Below are positions 1-7,777 of a stretch of DNA of 64,000 bases, in pieces; the stretch's first letter is position 1; every line of letters begins with the position of its first letter. The stretch comes from Caulobacter sp. UNC358MFTsu5.1 (GTDB taxonomy: Bacteria; Pseudomonadota; Alphaproteobacteria; Caulobacterales; Caulobacteraceae). Both the position numbers and the translations under genes were made by a program. The notes under the pieces were generated by a model that saw nothing but the letters and a program-made list of their open reading frames with translations, ran no database searches and was not told the origin of the DNA. Location of the stretch: positions 439,001-503,000 of the forward strand of contig NZ_JONW01000005.1 of assembly GCF_000712075.1 (NCBI RefSeq), read 5' to 3'.

Positions 1-581
1 TGTTGCACCTGCTGCCGCACTGGAACTGGGAAGGCCGCGAGGGCCAGCCGATCGCGGTCTGGGCGCACAGCAACTGCGACAAGGTCGAGCTGTTCCTGAA
101 CGGCAAGAGCCAGGGCGTGCGCGACGTGAAGCCCAACCACCACGTCGAATGGTCGGTCCCTTACGCGCCGGGCGTGATCGAGGCCCACGGCTACAAGGGC
201 GGCAAGGTCGTCCTGCGCGAGCGCCGCGAGACCGCCGGCCCGGCCGCCGCCCTGCGACTGACCGCCGACCGCTCGCGCTACGCCGCCGACGGACAGGACG
301 TGGCGGTGCTGAAGGTCGAGGTGCTGGACGCCAAGGGCCGCATCGTGCCCCGCGCCGACGACCTGGTGACCTTCGCGGTCGCGGGTCCTGGCGACGTGAT
401 CGGGGTGGGCAACGGCAATCCCACCAGCCACGAGGCCGACGTCGCCAGCCAGAGGAAGGCCTTCAACGGCCTCTGCCAGGCGATCGTCCGCACGCGGCGC
501 GGCCAGGCGGGCGAAGTGCGGGTGACGGCCTCGGCGCCGGGGCTGAAGACAGCAAGCGTCAGCTTGACGGCGGGCGCCTAG
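1..581 (+). CDS. Glycoside hydrolase family 2 (beta-galactosidase-like), C-terminal part
   Basis: This is the last ~193 codons of a gene that begins before the window; the frame is open from base 3, so the first codon seen is internal. The segment starts with a DUF4982-like beta-sandwich of GH2 enzymes (LLPHWNWEGREG, then VELFLNGKSQG). It continues into an invasin/Ig-like domain of the kind found at the C-terminus of many beta-galactosidases (DGQDVAVLKVEVLDAKGR, then GVGNGNPTSHE). The GH2 catalytic barrel is outside the window, so substrate cannot be judged; beta-galactoside or beta-glucuronide hydrolysis is typical. It converges on the GH97 gene, and a repeat element begins 21 bp after its stop. 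A role in the same sugar-utilisation locus is inferred. Confidence 0.8.
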   Translation, partial: LHLLPHWNWEGREGQPIAVWAHSNCDKVELFLNGKSQGVRDVKPNHHVEWSVPYAPGVIEAHGYKGGKVVLRERRETAGPAAALRLTADRSRYAADGQDVAVLKVEVLDAKGRIVPRADDLVTFAVAGPGDVIGVGNGNPTSHEADVASQRKAFNGLCQAIVRTRRGQAGEVRVTASAPGLKTASVSLTAGA

Positions 582-602
582 AGACCTCTGACCTCAACAA
601 AA

Positions 603-715
603 GTTGTCATCCCGGAAGCCTCGCAGAGGCTGTCCGGGACCCAGGTGACTGGGCCAATGCAGTGCAACCGCCCCTGGGTCCCGGACAAGCGCCACGCGCT
701 TTCAGGGATGACAAC
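603..715. repeat. Nested inverted repeat, GTCATCCCGG family (copy 1)
   Basis: A ~113 bp element between two convergent stop codons. The outer arms GTTGTCATCCC (603-613) and GGGATGACAAC (705-715) are perfect complements. An inner 14-bp pair (632-645 and 673-686) is also perfect. It resembles the element at 43206-43338 in end sequence and in position after a stop codon. It can form a long hairpin and may act as a bidirectional terminator or be a MITE-like intergenic repeat. Confidence 0.75.
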
Positions 716-726
716 GGATTGTGCGA

Positions 727-2772
727 TCAATCCAGCGCCTTGAACCGCACCGCCGCGCCGCCGCCCGGCGCCATGTCGAACTCCAGCGAGTCCTTGCTGG
801 TCACCACCTTCTTCGACACCGTCAGGGCCGTGGTGTTGGTGATGTAGTCCGCGCCCGGACCGTCGGCGTAGATCTGGGCCTCGTAGCGCTTGCCGGGGGC
901 CAGGAAGTCCAGTTTCTGAGTCAGCTTGCGGGCCGTCTCGTCGGTCAGGGCGCCCAGGAACCAGTCCTTGCCGCCGCGCGGTTGGCGGGCCGTCACGATG
1001 TAGTCTCCGATCTCGCCCTGCAGGGTCTTGGACGTCTCCCAGTCGGTGGGCACGTCGCGGATGAACTGGAAGGCGTCGGGCCTGGCCTCGTAGTTCTCCG
1101 GCAGGTCGGCCGCCATCTGGATGGGGCTGTACAGCACCACGTACAGCGCCAGCTGCACCGCCAGGGTCGACTGGCCGCGGCGGGTCAGCTCGGTCTTGCC
1201 GTGCACCACGTCGAAGACGCCCGGCGTGAAGTCCATCGGCCCGCCCAGCATGCGCGTGAACGGCAGGATCACCGTGTGCTCGGGCGGGTTGGTCGGGTTG
1301 CCCCAGGCGTTGAACTCCTGGCCGCGCGCGCCTTCGCGGCTGAGCATGTTGGGCCAGGTTCGGCGCAGGCCGGTGTCCTTGACCGGCTCGTGGGCGTCGA
1401 TCGAGATGTGGTGCTGGGCCGCCACCTGGGCGACGTGCAGGTTGTGGCGGACCATGTACTGGCCGGCGAACCACTGCTGCTCGCCCTGTTGGTCCAGGAT
1501 CGTGCCGCTGTGGCGGACATAGCCGGTCTTCACCTGCGAGATGCCGACGCTCTCATAGAGCTTCATGGCGTCTTCCAGCTGGGCCTCGTAGTTGGGCACC
1601 GCCCCGGCCGTCTCGTTGTGGCCGATCAGCTTGACGCCCTTGGACTTGCCGTAGTCGGTGATCGCCTTCAGGTCGAAGTCCGGATAGGCCTTGGTGAAGC
1701 TGAACTTCTCGCCGTTGCTGATCCAGTCGCCGTCCCAGCCCTCGTTCCAGCCTTCCACCAGCACGCCGTCGAAGCCGTACTTGGCCGCGAAGTCCATGTA
1801 GCGCTTGGTGTTGGCGGTGTTGGCGCCGTGCTTGGGACCGCTGCCCCAGGTCGAGCGCTCCAGGTGCATCTCCCACCAGATGCCCACGTACTTGCCCGGC
1901 TTGATCCACGAGGTGTCGGCGATCTTGCTGGGCTCGTTGAGGTTCAGCTCGATGCGGCTGTCGGCCAGGGCGCCGGCGGTCTCGCCGATCAGCACCGTGC
2001 GCCACGGGGTGGTGAAGGGGCCGGTCTTCTTGGCCAGGGTCCCGTCCTGCCACGGCATCAGCCGGGCCTTCAGCGTCCCCGCCCCGTCGCCGGCCAGCAG
2101 CATGCTGGGGAAGTCGACCAGGGCCGCCTCGTGGAACGACAGGTACAGGCCGCCGGCCTCGTTGCCTGCCGTGCGCTTCAGGGTCAGCGGCGTCTCGGCC
2201 AGGGTGATCCGGCGGGCGTCGGTCTGCTTGTAGAGGTACTCGTCGCGCTCCTGGCCCAGGCCCTCGTACCACCAGGCGTCATAGGCCCCGACGGGCTTGA
2301 AGGCGGTGCGGTCGTCGGTGACGGACACGTTCTGGCCGGCGGGAACGGCGCCGTAGGCGTAGCGGAAGCCCAGGCCGTCGTCGAACAGCCGGAAGGTGAC
2401 GTCGAAGGTCTTGCTCAGCGGCGTGTCGCCGGCCAGCGAGACGGTCAACTCCGAATGGTTGTCGCGGATCACCCGCTGCTCGCCCCAGGGCTGCTCCCAG
2501 CTGCTGTCGGAGGCCGAGCGCCTGGCGCCGGTCAGGGCGGTGATCCGCGCGGCGGGCTCGCCGGCGAAGGTCAGGCCCAGGGGCGCGGCCGCCAGCACCG
2601 GCTTGCCGCCGCGCGACACCTCGTAGAAGGCCGAGCCGTCCTTGGTGAAGACGCAGACCTCGATCACCTTGCCCGGCGACTGGGCGCATTCGCGGTCAGC
2701 GGCGGCCGCGACGGCAGGGGCGGCCAGGGCGCTCAGCAGAGCGCCGAACAGGGCCGGGGTTCGCAACATCAT
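727..2772 (-). CDS. GH97 glycoside hydrolase (SusB-like alpha-glucosidase/alpha-galactosidase)
   Basis: 681 aa, a normal length for GH97. A signal peptide at about residues 1-24 points to the periplasm or outside. The family layout is visible: an N-terminal beta-super-sandwich to about residue 280, then a catalytic (beta/alpha)8 barrel with GVLVEGWNEGWDGDW, LIGHNETAGAVPNYE and ISIDAHEPVKDTGLRRTWPN, then a C-terminal all-beta domain. Glutamates at ~E387 (GHNET), ~E462 (AHEPV) and ~E486 (GQEFN) look like the conserved acidic set of the inverting, calcium-dependent SusB group. That assignment is by eye, and a retaining alpha-galactosidase remains possible. The start is ATGATG at 2772. A terminator hairpin lies only 27 nt upstream, so expression may depend on read-through from the TBDR1 operon. 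Likely cuts alpha-linked oligosaccharides imported by TBDR1. Confidence 0.9.
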   Translation of the reverse strand: MMLRTPALFGALLSALAAPAVAAAADRECAQSPGKVIEVCVFTKDGSAFYEVSRGGKPVLAAAPLGLTFAGEPAARITALTGARRSASDSSWEQPWGEQRVIRDNHSELTVSLAGDTPLSKTFDVTFRLFDDGLGFRYAYGAVPAGQNVSVTDDRTAFKPVGAYDAWWYEGLGQERDEYLYKQTDARRITLAETPLTLKRTAGNEAGGLYLSFHEAALVDFPSMLLAGDGAGTLKARLMPWQDGTLAKKTGPFTTPWRTVLIGETAGALADSRIELNLNEPSKIADTSWIKPGKYVGIWWEMHLERSTWGSGPKHGANTANTKRYMDFAAKYGFDGVLVEGWNEGWDGDWISNGEKFSFTKAYPDFDLKAITDYGKSKGVKLIGHNETAGAVPNYEAQLEDAMKLYESVGISQVKTGYVRHSGTILDQQGEQQWFAGQYMVRHNLHVAQVAAQHHISIDAHEPVKDTGLRRTWPNMLSREGARGQEFNAWGNPTNPPEHTVILPFTRMLGGPMDFTPGVFDVVHGKTELTRRGQSTLAVQLALYVVLYSPIQMAADLPENYEARPDAFQFIRDVPTDWETSKTLQGEIGDYIVTARQPRGGKDWFLGALTDETARKLTQKLDFLAPGKRYEAQIYADGPGADYITNTTALTVSKKVVTSKDSLEFDMAPGGGAAVRFKALD

Positions 2773-2798
2773 CGAACGGTCTCTTTCGTCAGAAGAAG

Positions 2799-2839
2799 AA
2801 AAAAGGGCGTCTCGGCTCCGCAGGCCAAAGCCGAGACGC
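2799..2839 (-). terminator. Intrinsic terminator / attenuator between DUF6445 gene and GH97
   Basis: Perfect 11-bp stem (arms 2807-2817 and 2829-2839) with an 11-nt loop. In minus-strand RNA it is followed by a run of six U (2804-2799). It lies after the DUF6445 stop at 2900 and only 27 nt before the GH97 start. It could end the halogenase operon or attenuate read-through into GH97. Confidence 0.85.
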
Positions 2840-2899
2840 AGGGGAGGACTGGTCGCGTCGCCCGCGCGCGGACGACGATGAGGGAGAAGGAACGGCGCA

Positions 2900-3622
2900 T
2901 CAGGAGCTCACCGCCTCGATGAAGCCGTTGGCGGTCAGCCGGCCCTGGGCCGGATCGGCCTTGCCCGCCTCGGGCCCCAGCAGGGCCGAGTGCAGGACGT
3001 GGTTGCGATAGACGATCAGCCGGTTGAACACGCCGTCGGCCTGGCCGATCAGGTCGTAGTCGGCCATGTCGGCCCCCGGATAGACGGCCGTGCCGACGCC
3101 GCGCTCGGCCAGCTGGGCCTGGGCCACGGCCACGTAGGTCGCATGGCGGCTCTGGTCGACGCTCTCGAAGCCGGTGGCCTTGTGGCGGAAGAAGCCGGTG
3201 CCCCCGTGATCGCCCCGGCCCAGGTAGTGGACCATGGCCAGCCGGTTCGGATCGGGCCCGTCGTGGTGCGGGATCTTCTGCACCGGCTGGGCGTCGCGCG
3301 CCGAGGTCGTGGCCAGGCCGAAATAGCCGAAATACTTGACGTAGACGTCGCTGGGCAGGCCGAAGGCGGCCGCGATCGGCCCGCGCAGGGCGGTGACCAC
3401 GGTGCGGTAGTACGACTCCGGCAGGTTGGCGTTCAGCCCCGGATAGTTGGTGTGCGGCGGGCTGTAGAAATCGGCCTGGCGCGCGGCCTCGATCATCGAG
3501 TCCGGATCGTCCAGCACCTCGTCGACCACCAGCAGCGGCTGGCGCTCCTCGCCCAGGTGGAGGAGCTGGAGCCGAATCTGGCGACCGAGCAGCAAGGGGG
3601 GAACGGCGATGGCTGCGGTCAT
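2900..3622 (-). CDS. DUF6445 family protein, putative Fe(II)/2OG oxygenase fold
   Basis: 240 aa with no signal peptide. The start ATG overlaps the upstream JmjC stop as ATGA, showing translational coupling. It matches the DUF6445 proteins found beside TBDR and halogenase genes. No function is established that I know of. The sequence carries a pattern expected of 2-oxoglutarate/Fe(II) oxygenases: H119-x-D121 in IPHHDGPDPNRLAMV, a distal H211 in YRNHVLHSALL and R228 in QGRLTANGFI, in the order metal, metal, metal, co-substrate. This is my inference from spacing and not an assigned domain. It is the last gene of the TBDR1 operon before a strong terminator. In the second TBDR locus SapC occupies the comparable accessory role. 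Confidence 0.75.
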   Translation of the reverse strand: MTAAIAVPPLLLGRQIRLQLLHLGEERQPLLVVDEVLDDPDSMIEAARQADFYSPPHTNYPGLNANLPESYYRTVVTALRGPIAAAFGLPSDVYVKYFGYFGLATTSARDAQPVQKIPHHDGPDPNRLAMVHYLGRGDHGGTGFFRHKATGFESVDQSRHATYVAVAQAQLAERGVGTAVYPGADMADYDLIGQADGVFNRLIVYRNHVLHSALLGPEAGKADPAQGRLTANGFIEAVSS

Positions 3623-4659
3623 GCGCCGCCCTTCAGGAAGGCCATCTTCAGCTGGCGCGCCAGGTTGGCGCGGAACGACGGGCTCATCGGCCCCAGAGCG
3701 CCCTTCAGACCGTCCGGAATGTGGGCCGTCGCCTCGCCGTCGCCGGCGAAGACATAGGCCTCGAACATCGACCGCCAGTAGGCGCGCTCGCCCGGCGGCA
3801 GGTCCTTGAAGGCCAGAAGCGCGGTCAGGAAGACGTCGTTGGCCCGCTCCAGCCCCGCGCCCGTGTCGCCCCACCACCAGTTGACCATGGCGTTGTAGGG
3901 CGCGAGCGAGGTGACGTGGTGCCACCAGTATTTCGGCACGAACAGGGCGTCGCCCGGCTCCAGCCACGCGACCTCGGCCGCGGCGTACGCGTCGCGATAG
4001 CGCGGGAAGCGGGCCAGGTCCGGGGCCTCGGGATCGACCAGCGACAGCGGCGGCGGATTGTCCAGCGGGCCGACATAGAGGTTGGCGACCTGGGTCGGCG
4101 GGAACAGCACGAAGCGGCGGCGGCCGGCGATCACGCCGGCCAGGTTGTGGTCGCGGTCGTTGTGGGTCTGGGTGCGGACGGCCCCGCCCACCCACAGGCG
4201 CGGCATGACCTGCGGCGGCAGCAGGGGGCTGGGGTTCCGGCGCACGAATTCCGGCATGTGGCTGGCCAGGGGCAGCATCTGGATGGCCACGAACGGGGCG
4301 TCCGGCTCGCCCAGCAGGCGTTCGATGCGGTCCAGGGTCTCGCCGATCCCGGCCTGGCGCTTGGAGAAGGCGAACTCGCGCAGGTCGGCGCCGTAGCCGA
4401 AGCGGCCGCCGGTGGCGGCGGGGGCCTCCATGACCGGGGCCGGGGCGCCGGCGTCCATGGCCTTGAGGTAGGCGTTCAGGGCGGCGGGTCCCTGGCGCCC
4501 AGCGGCCAGGGCGGGCCAGGCCTCCAGCAGCCCCTTGATCACCACCGGCCGCTCGGCGCGGACGATCGCGTCGAAGTCCGCCGGCGAGGCGCAGGCGGCC
4601 GTCGCCACGCGCGGCAGGGCGTCGATGTCGCAAGGCTGGATCATGCCGCCGCCGTCCAT
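3619..4659 (-). CDS. Cupin-like / JmjC domain protein (TBDR1 locus)
   Basis: 346 aa, cytoplasmic by sequence. The start MDGGGMIQP is chosen because its ATG overlaps the upstream stop as TGATG; an internal ATG at 4644 is possible. The N-terminus reads RPVVIKGLLEAWPA, the usual entry to cupin_8/JmjC folds. Iron ligands are visible as H166-N-D168 (THNDRDHN) and a distal His at 247 or 248 (YWWHHVTSL). FPPTQVANLYVGPLD and LEPGDALFVP are further family hallmarks. Members hydroxylate protein or small-molecule targets using 2-oxoglutarate and O2, and the target here is unknown. Its paralog lies at 34958-36001 in the second TBDR locus. Confidence 0.88.
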   Translation of the reverse strand: MDGGGMIQPCDIDALPRVATAACASPADFDAIVRAERPVVIKGLLEAWPALAAGRQGPAALNAYLKAMDAGAPAPVMEAPAATGGRFGYGADLREFAFSKRQAGIGETLDRIERLLGEPDAPFVAIQMLPLASHMPEFVRRNPSPLLPPQVMPRLWVGGAVRTQTHNDRDHNLAGVIAGRRRFVLFPPTQVANLYVGPLDNPPPLSLVDPEAPDLARFPRYRDAYAAAEVAWLEPGDALFVPKYWWHHVTSLAPYNAMVNWWWGDTGAGLERANDVFLTALLAFKDLPPGERAYWRSMFEAYVFAGDGEATAHIPDGLKGALGPMSPSFRANLARQLKMAFLKGGA

Positions 4660-6137
4660 CAGCAGAAGCTTTCCAGATAGAGGTCGTGGGTCGGCTGCTT
4701 CAGCACCTGGCCCTTGATGAAGGCCAGGATGCGCCGGAACTCGCCCTTCACGACCTCGGGCGAGGTGCGGTCGATCATCGGCGCGTGGGCCTCGGGCGTC
4801 ACGCCGTGACCGGTCAGCAGGGCCCGCCAGCTGTCGGCGACGAAGGTCTCGTGTTCCGAGGGCGGGATGTCGCCCCGCGCCTGGAAGGTGGCGATCTTGT
4901 GGGCCAGGACCTCCGAGACGCCCGCCGCCCGCGCCCGCTCCCAGAACGGCGCCTTCGCGTAGCGGTTGGCGACGTAGTGGGCCGACTGGAAGTCGCGCAG
5001 GCGCTCGTAGACCTCGCGCATCGTGGCGTTGTACGTCGCCCGCTCGGCGTCGAAGTCGGCGGCCACCGGGAACAGCGGCAGCAGGTGCACCAGCCCCAGT
5101 TGCACGGCCTGCAGGTCGACGCCGTGCACCGGATCGAAGGCGCAGGCCGCCTCGCCCACCGCCACGCAGTTGCGGCTCCAGGCCTGGACGCGACGGCCCG
5201 GATCGCTGACCGAGACCACGGCGTCGGCCAGGGCCAGGCCCGAGATGCGGCCGGCCATCTCGAGGGCCTGGTCGTCCGTGCACAGATCGCCTGCATAGGC
5301 CTGGACCACATGGGTCGCCGCCTGACTGGGGTGCAGCCCCACCCAGCCGCGCGCCCAGGCGCGGATGTCGGCGTAGGGCGGCAGCGAAGCGAAGCGCGGC
5401 CCCTGGGCGCGCAGCACCCGGTCGGCCGGGAAATGGCCGCGCCCGCTGTCGCGCGCCACGCCCAGGGCGGTCATCAGCAAGGCCTCGCCGCCCGTGGCGT
5501 CGACGAACAGGTCGCCCCGCACGCTGCGGCCCTCGCCCAGGTCCAGGGCGGCGATCTCGCCGTCGGCGTCGAGGGTCGGCGCGACGGACAGGGCCTGGTG
5601 CAGCTCGACGCCCAGCCGCTTGGCGAGGCCCTTCAGCGCCGCGGCGTAGGCCAGGGCCGGCAGGTGGTAGCCGTAATCGGTGCGGCCGAAGACCTCGGTC
5701 TCCTCGTCGGGCAGCAGCACCCGGCCCTGGCGGGCGGCGGCGGCGGTCAGCGAGAAGTCGTCCAGCGCCACGTTCAGCCCCAGGCCCCGGGCCTTCAGCC
5801 AGAACGGGAAGAAGTCGCGGTTGTCGATCGGCGCGCCATAGGCGCCGTGGGCGTGGAAGAAGGCCGGGGTCGCGCCCGAGACGTCGGCGAAGTTCTGGCC
5901 CAGCGAGAAGGCGCCGCGCGTGGCGCGCAGCACGTCCGCCTCGTCCAGGCCCAACATCCCGTGCAGGGCCTCCAGCGGCGGCAGGCTGGCGTGGACGTCG
6001 GCGGGCGTCAGGCGGGTCGGCAGCTCCACCGCCGTGACGCCGACCCCGGCCGGCCGCAGGGCCGCGCGCAGCACGCAGGCCGACAGCCACAGGGCCGCAT
6101 CGCGCCCCACCACGACGATGCTGACGGGCGCGCTCAT
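4659..6137 (-). CDS. Degenerate tryptophan halogenase paralog (probable non-halogenating)
   Basis: 492 aa from ATG at 6137; a GTG at 6140 also overlaps the upstream TGA. It aligns over its length with the flavin-dependent halogenase upstream, for example LGLDEADVLRATRGAF, FFPFWLKARGLGLNV and WSRNCVAVGEAACAF. The defining residues are missing, however. GGGTAGW is VVGRDAALW. The ESDEIGTVGVGEA segment is gone. The catalytic Lys position reads S78 (GAFSLGQNF). WxWxIP reads GWVGLHP. The EPLESTS segment reads DPVHGVDL. It is therefore unlikely to halogenate and may not bind FAD normally. It is coupled by overlaps to the active-type halogenase before it and the JmjC gene after it, which suggests a partner or scaffold role. 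No frameshift is seen, so it looks maintained and not decaying. Confidence 0.82.
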   Translation of the reverse strand: MSAPVSIVVVGRDAALWLSACVLRAALRPAGVGVTAVELPTRLTPADVHASLPPLEALHGMLGLDEADVLRATRGAFSLGQNFADVSGATPAFFHAHGAYGAPIDNRDFFPFWLKARGLGLNVALDDFSLTAAAARQGRVLLPDEETEVFGRTDYGYHLPALAYAAALKGLAKRLGVELHQALSVAPTLDADGEIAALDLGEGRSVRGDLFVDATGGEALLMTALGVARDSGRGHFPADRVLRAQGPRFASLPPYADIRAWARGWVGLHPSQAATHVVQAYAGDLCTDDQALEMAGRISGLALADAVVSVSDPGRRVQAWSRNCVAVGEAACAFDPVHGVDLQAVQLGLVHLLPLFPVAADFDAERATYNATMREVYERLRDFQSAHYVANRYAKAPFWERARAAGVSEVLAHKIATFQARGDIPPSEHETFVADSWRALLTGHGVTPEAHAPMIDRTSPEVVKGEFRRILAFIKGQVLKQPTHDLYLESFC

Positions 6138-7702
6138 CACGACACCGCCCGCACGGCCTGGACCGGTCCGCCCAGGTCCCCGGGCGCGTAGCGGGCCAGG
6201 AAGTCGGCGTGGTTGGTCATGGTCGCGACATTGCCGTCGATCCGCGCCTTCAGGTCGGCCAGGCGGGCCTCCAGGTCGTCCAGCGTCAGGCTCTCGGCCA
6301 GGCGGTCATACGCGCGCGGAACCAGCCCCTGCCCCTCCAGCACCGACAGCCAGCTGTCGCGCGAGAACAGGCCGTACTGGTAGTTGGGCAGGGCCGCGCG
6401 GCGCTCAAATAACAGAAGCTTGGCCGCCAGGCTGTCGGGGATCGGCATGGTCCGCACATGGTCCCACAGCGGTTCGCCTAACCGGCTGTTGGCGCGGTAG
6501 TGCAGGATCAGGAAGTCGCGGACCCGGTCGTACTGGATCTCGAACAGGCGGTTGAACTCGGCGACCAGCCGCGGGTCCATGCGGTCGCCCTCGCCCGGGG
6601 TCGGCATCAGGTTGACCAGGTCGATCACGGCCGCCTGGATCAGGAAGATGCTGGTCGACTCCAGGGGTTCCAGGAAGCCGCTGGACAGGCCCATGGCCAC
6701 GACGTTACCGCTCCAGCCCCGCACGCGGCGGCCGGCCTTGAAGCGCAGCAGGCGCGGCTCGTCCAGCGCCGGGCCGTCCAGCTTGGCCAGCAGGGTCTCG
6801 CGCGCCTGGTCTTCGCCCAGGAAGGCGCTGGAGAACACGTAGCCGTTGCCGGTGCGGTGCTGCAGCGGAATGCGCCAGCGCCAGCCGCCCAGGTCGGCGC
6901 TGGCGCGGGTATAGGGCGTCAGGCCGTCGCCGCCCGTGGCGCAGGGCACGGCCAGGGCGCGGTCGCAGGGCAGCCAATGGCCCCAGTCCTGCCAGGCCAC
7001 GTCCATCTGGCCGGCCAGCAGCAGCGAGCGGAAGCCGGTGCAGTCGATGAAGAGGTCGCCCGGGATCACGGCGCCCGACTTCAGGGTCAGGCTGCGCACC
7101 TGGCCGCCGGCCGTGTCGCGGGCGATGTCGGAAACCAGGCCCTCGATACGCGTCACGCCCCGCGCGGTCGCCCAGCGGCGCAGGAAGCCCGCATAGAGGC
7201 TGGCGTCGAAATGGTAGGCGTAGGCGTAGGTCGAGCGGATCGACTTGTCGTCCTGGTTGGGAAACTCGAAGGCGTTCGCCCGGCACGCGGCCACGGCGTA
7301 GGAATAGGCCTGCAGCGGCGCGACCTCGCGCCCGGCGTTCCTGGCCCGCACCCAGTGATGCTGGAAGTCCACCCCGTTCCACGGCTCGCCGAACGTGCCG
7401 AACGGATGAATGTAGCGGTCGCCGGGACGGTTCCAGTCGCGGAACTCGATGCCCAGCTTGATGGAGCCCTGGGTCTCGCGCAGGAACTGCGCCTCGTCGA
7501 TCCCCAGCATGTCGTTGTAGGTCTTGATGTGCGGCAGGGTGGCTTCGCCGACCCCCACCGTGCCGATCTCGTCGGACTCGATCAGGGTCAGGTCGTAGGC
7601 CTTGGGATCCAGCAGCCGCGCCAGGCCGGCCGCACACATCCAGCCGGCCGTGCCGCCCCCGACGATCACGACCTTCAGGGTCGCGCCCTTGTCCGTGTGC
7701 AT
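6137..7702 (-). CDS. Flavin-dependent tryptophan halogenase family protein (TBDR1 locus)
   Basis: 521 aa. FAD-binding GGGTAGW lies near residue 15 (VVIVGGGTAGWM), followed by ESDEIGTVGVGEATLP. The lysine that relays HOCl to substrate in this family is present at K82 (GSIKLGIEF). W274-R-W-R-I-P is the motif that suppresses monooxygenase activity. E348-S349 (EPLESTS) completes the catalytic set. The enzyme should use FADH2, halide and O2 to halogenate an electron-rich aromatic, often an indole. There is no biosynthetic cluster nearby; it follows a TBDR gene with a 75-bp gap, as in many Caulobacterales and Xanthomonadales sugar loci. Its substrate and flavin reductase are unknown. Its stop overlaps the next gene's start. 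Confidence 0.92.
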   Translation of the reverse strand: MHTDKGATLKVVIVGGGTAGWMCAAGLARLLDPKAYDLTLIESDEIGTVGVGEATLPHIKTYNDMLGIDEAQFLRETQGSIKLGIEFRDWNRPGDRYIHPFGTFGEPWNGVDFQHHWVRARNAGREVAPLQAYSYAVAACRANAFEFPNQDDKSIRSTYAYAYHFDASLYAGFLRRWATARGVTRIEGLVSDIARDTAGGQVRSLTLKSGAVIPGDLFIDCTGFRSLLLAGQMDVAWQDWGHWLPCDRALAVPCATGGDGLTPYTRASADLGGWRWRIPLQHRTGNGYVFSSAFLGEDQARETLLAKLDGPALDEPRLLRFKAGRRVRGWSGNVVAMGLSSGFLEPLESTSIFLIQAAVIDLVNLMPTPGEGDRMDPRLVAEFNRLFEIQYDRVRDFLILHYRANSRLGEPLWDHVRTMPIPDSLAAKLLLFERRAALPNYQYGLFSRDSWLSVLEGQGLVPRAYDRLAESLTLDDLEARLADLKARIDGNVATMTNHADFLARYAPGDLGGPVQAVRAVS

Positions 7703-7733
7703 TGGTCCTGGCCTCCCGTCTACGCCGGAACCG

Positions 7734-7762
7734 ACGCCGCCGCGGAGGATCCGCGACGGCGT
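7734..7762 (-). promoter_or_regulatory. Hairpin between TBDR1 and halogenase genes
   Basis: A 13-bp stem with one mismatch and a 3-nt loop, lying 15-44 nt after the TBDR1 stop. No U-run follows in the minus-strand transcript, so it is more likely an RNA-stability or partial attenuation element than a full terminator. Confidence 0.5.
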
Positions 7763-7777
7763 GGCCCGATCGGGGGA

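Noticed and set aside
4642..4659. Shorter start (ATG 4644) for the JmjC protein
   Set aside because: The ATG at 4659 forms a TGATG overlap with the upstream stop, matching the coupling seen across the rest of the operon.
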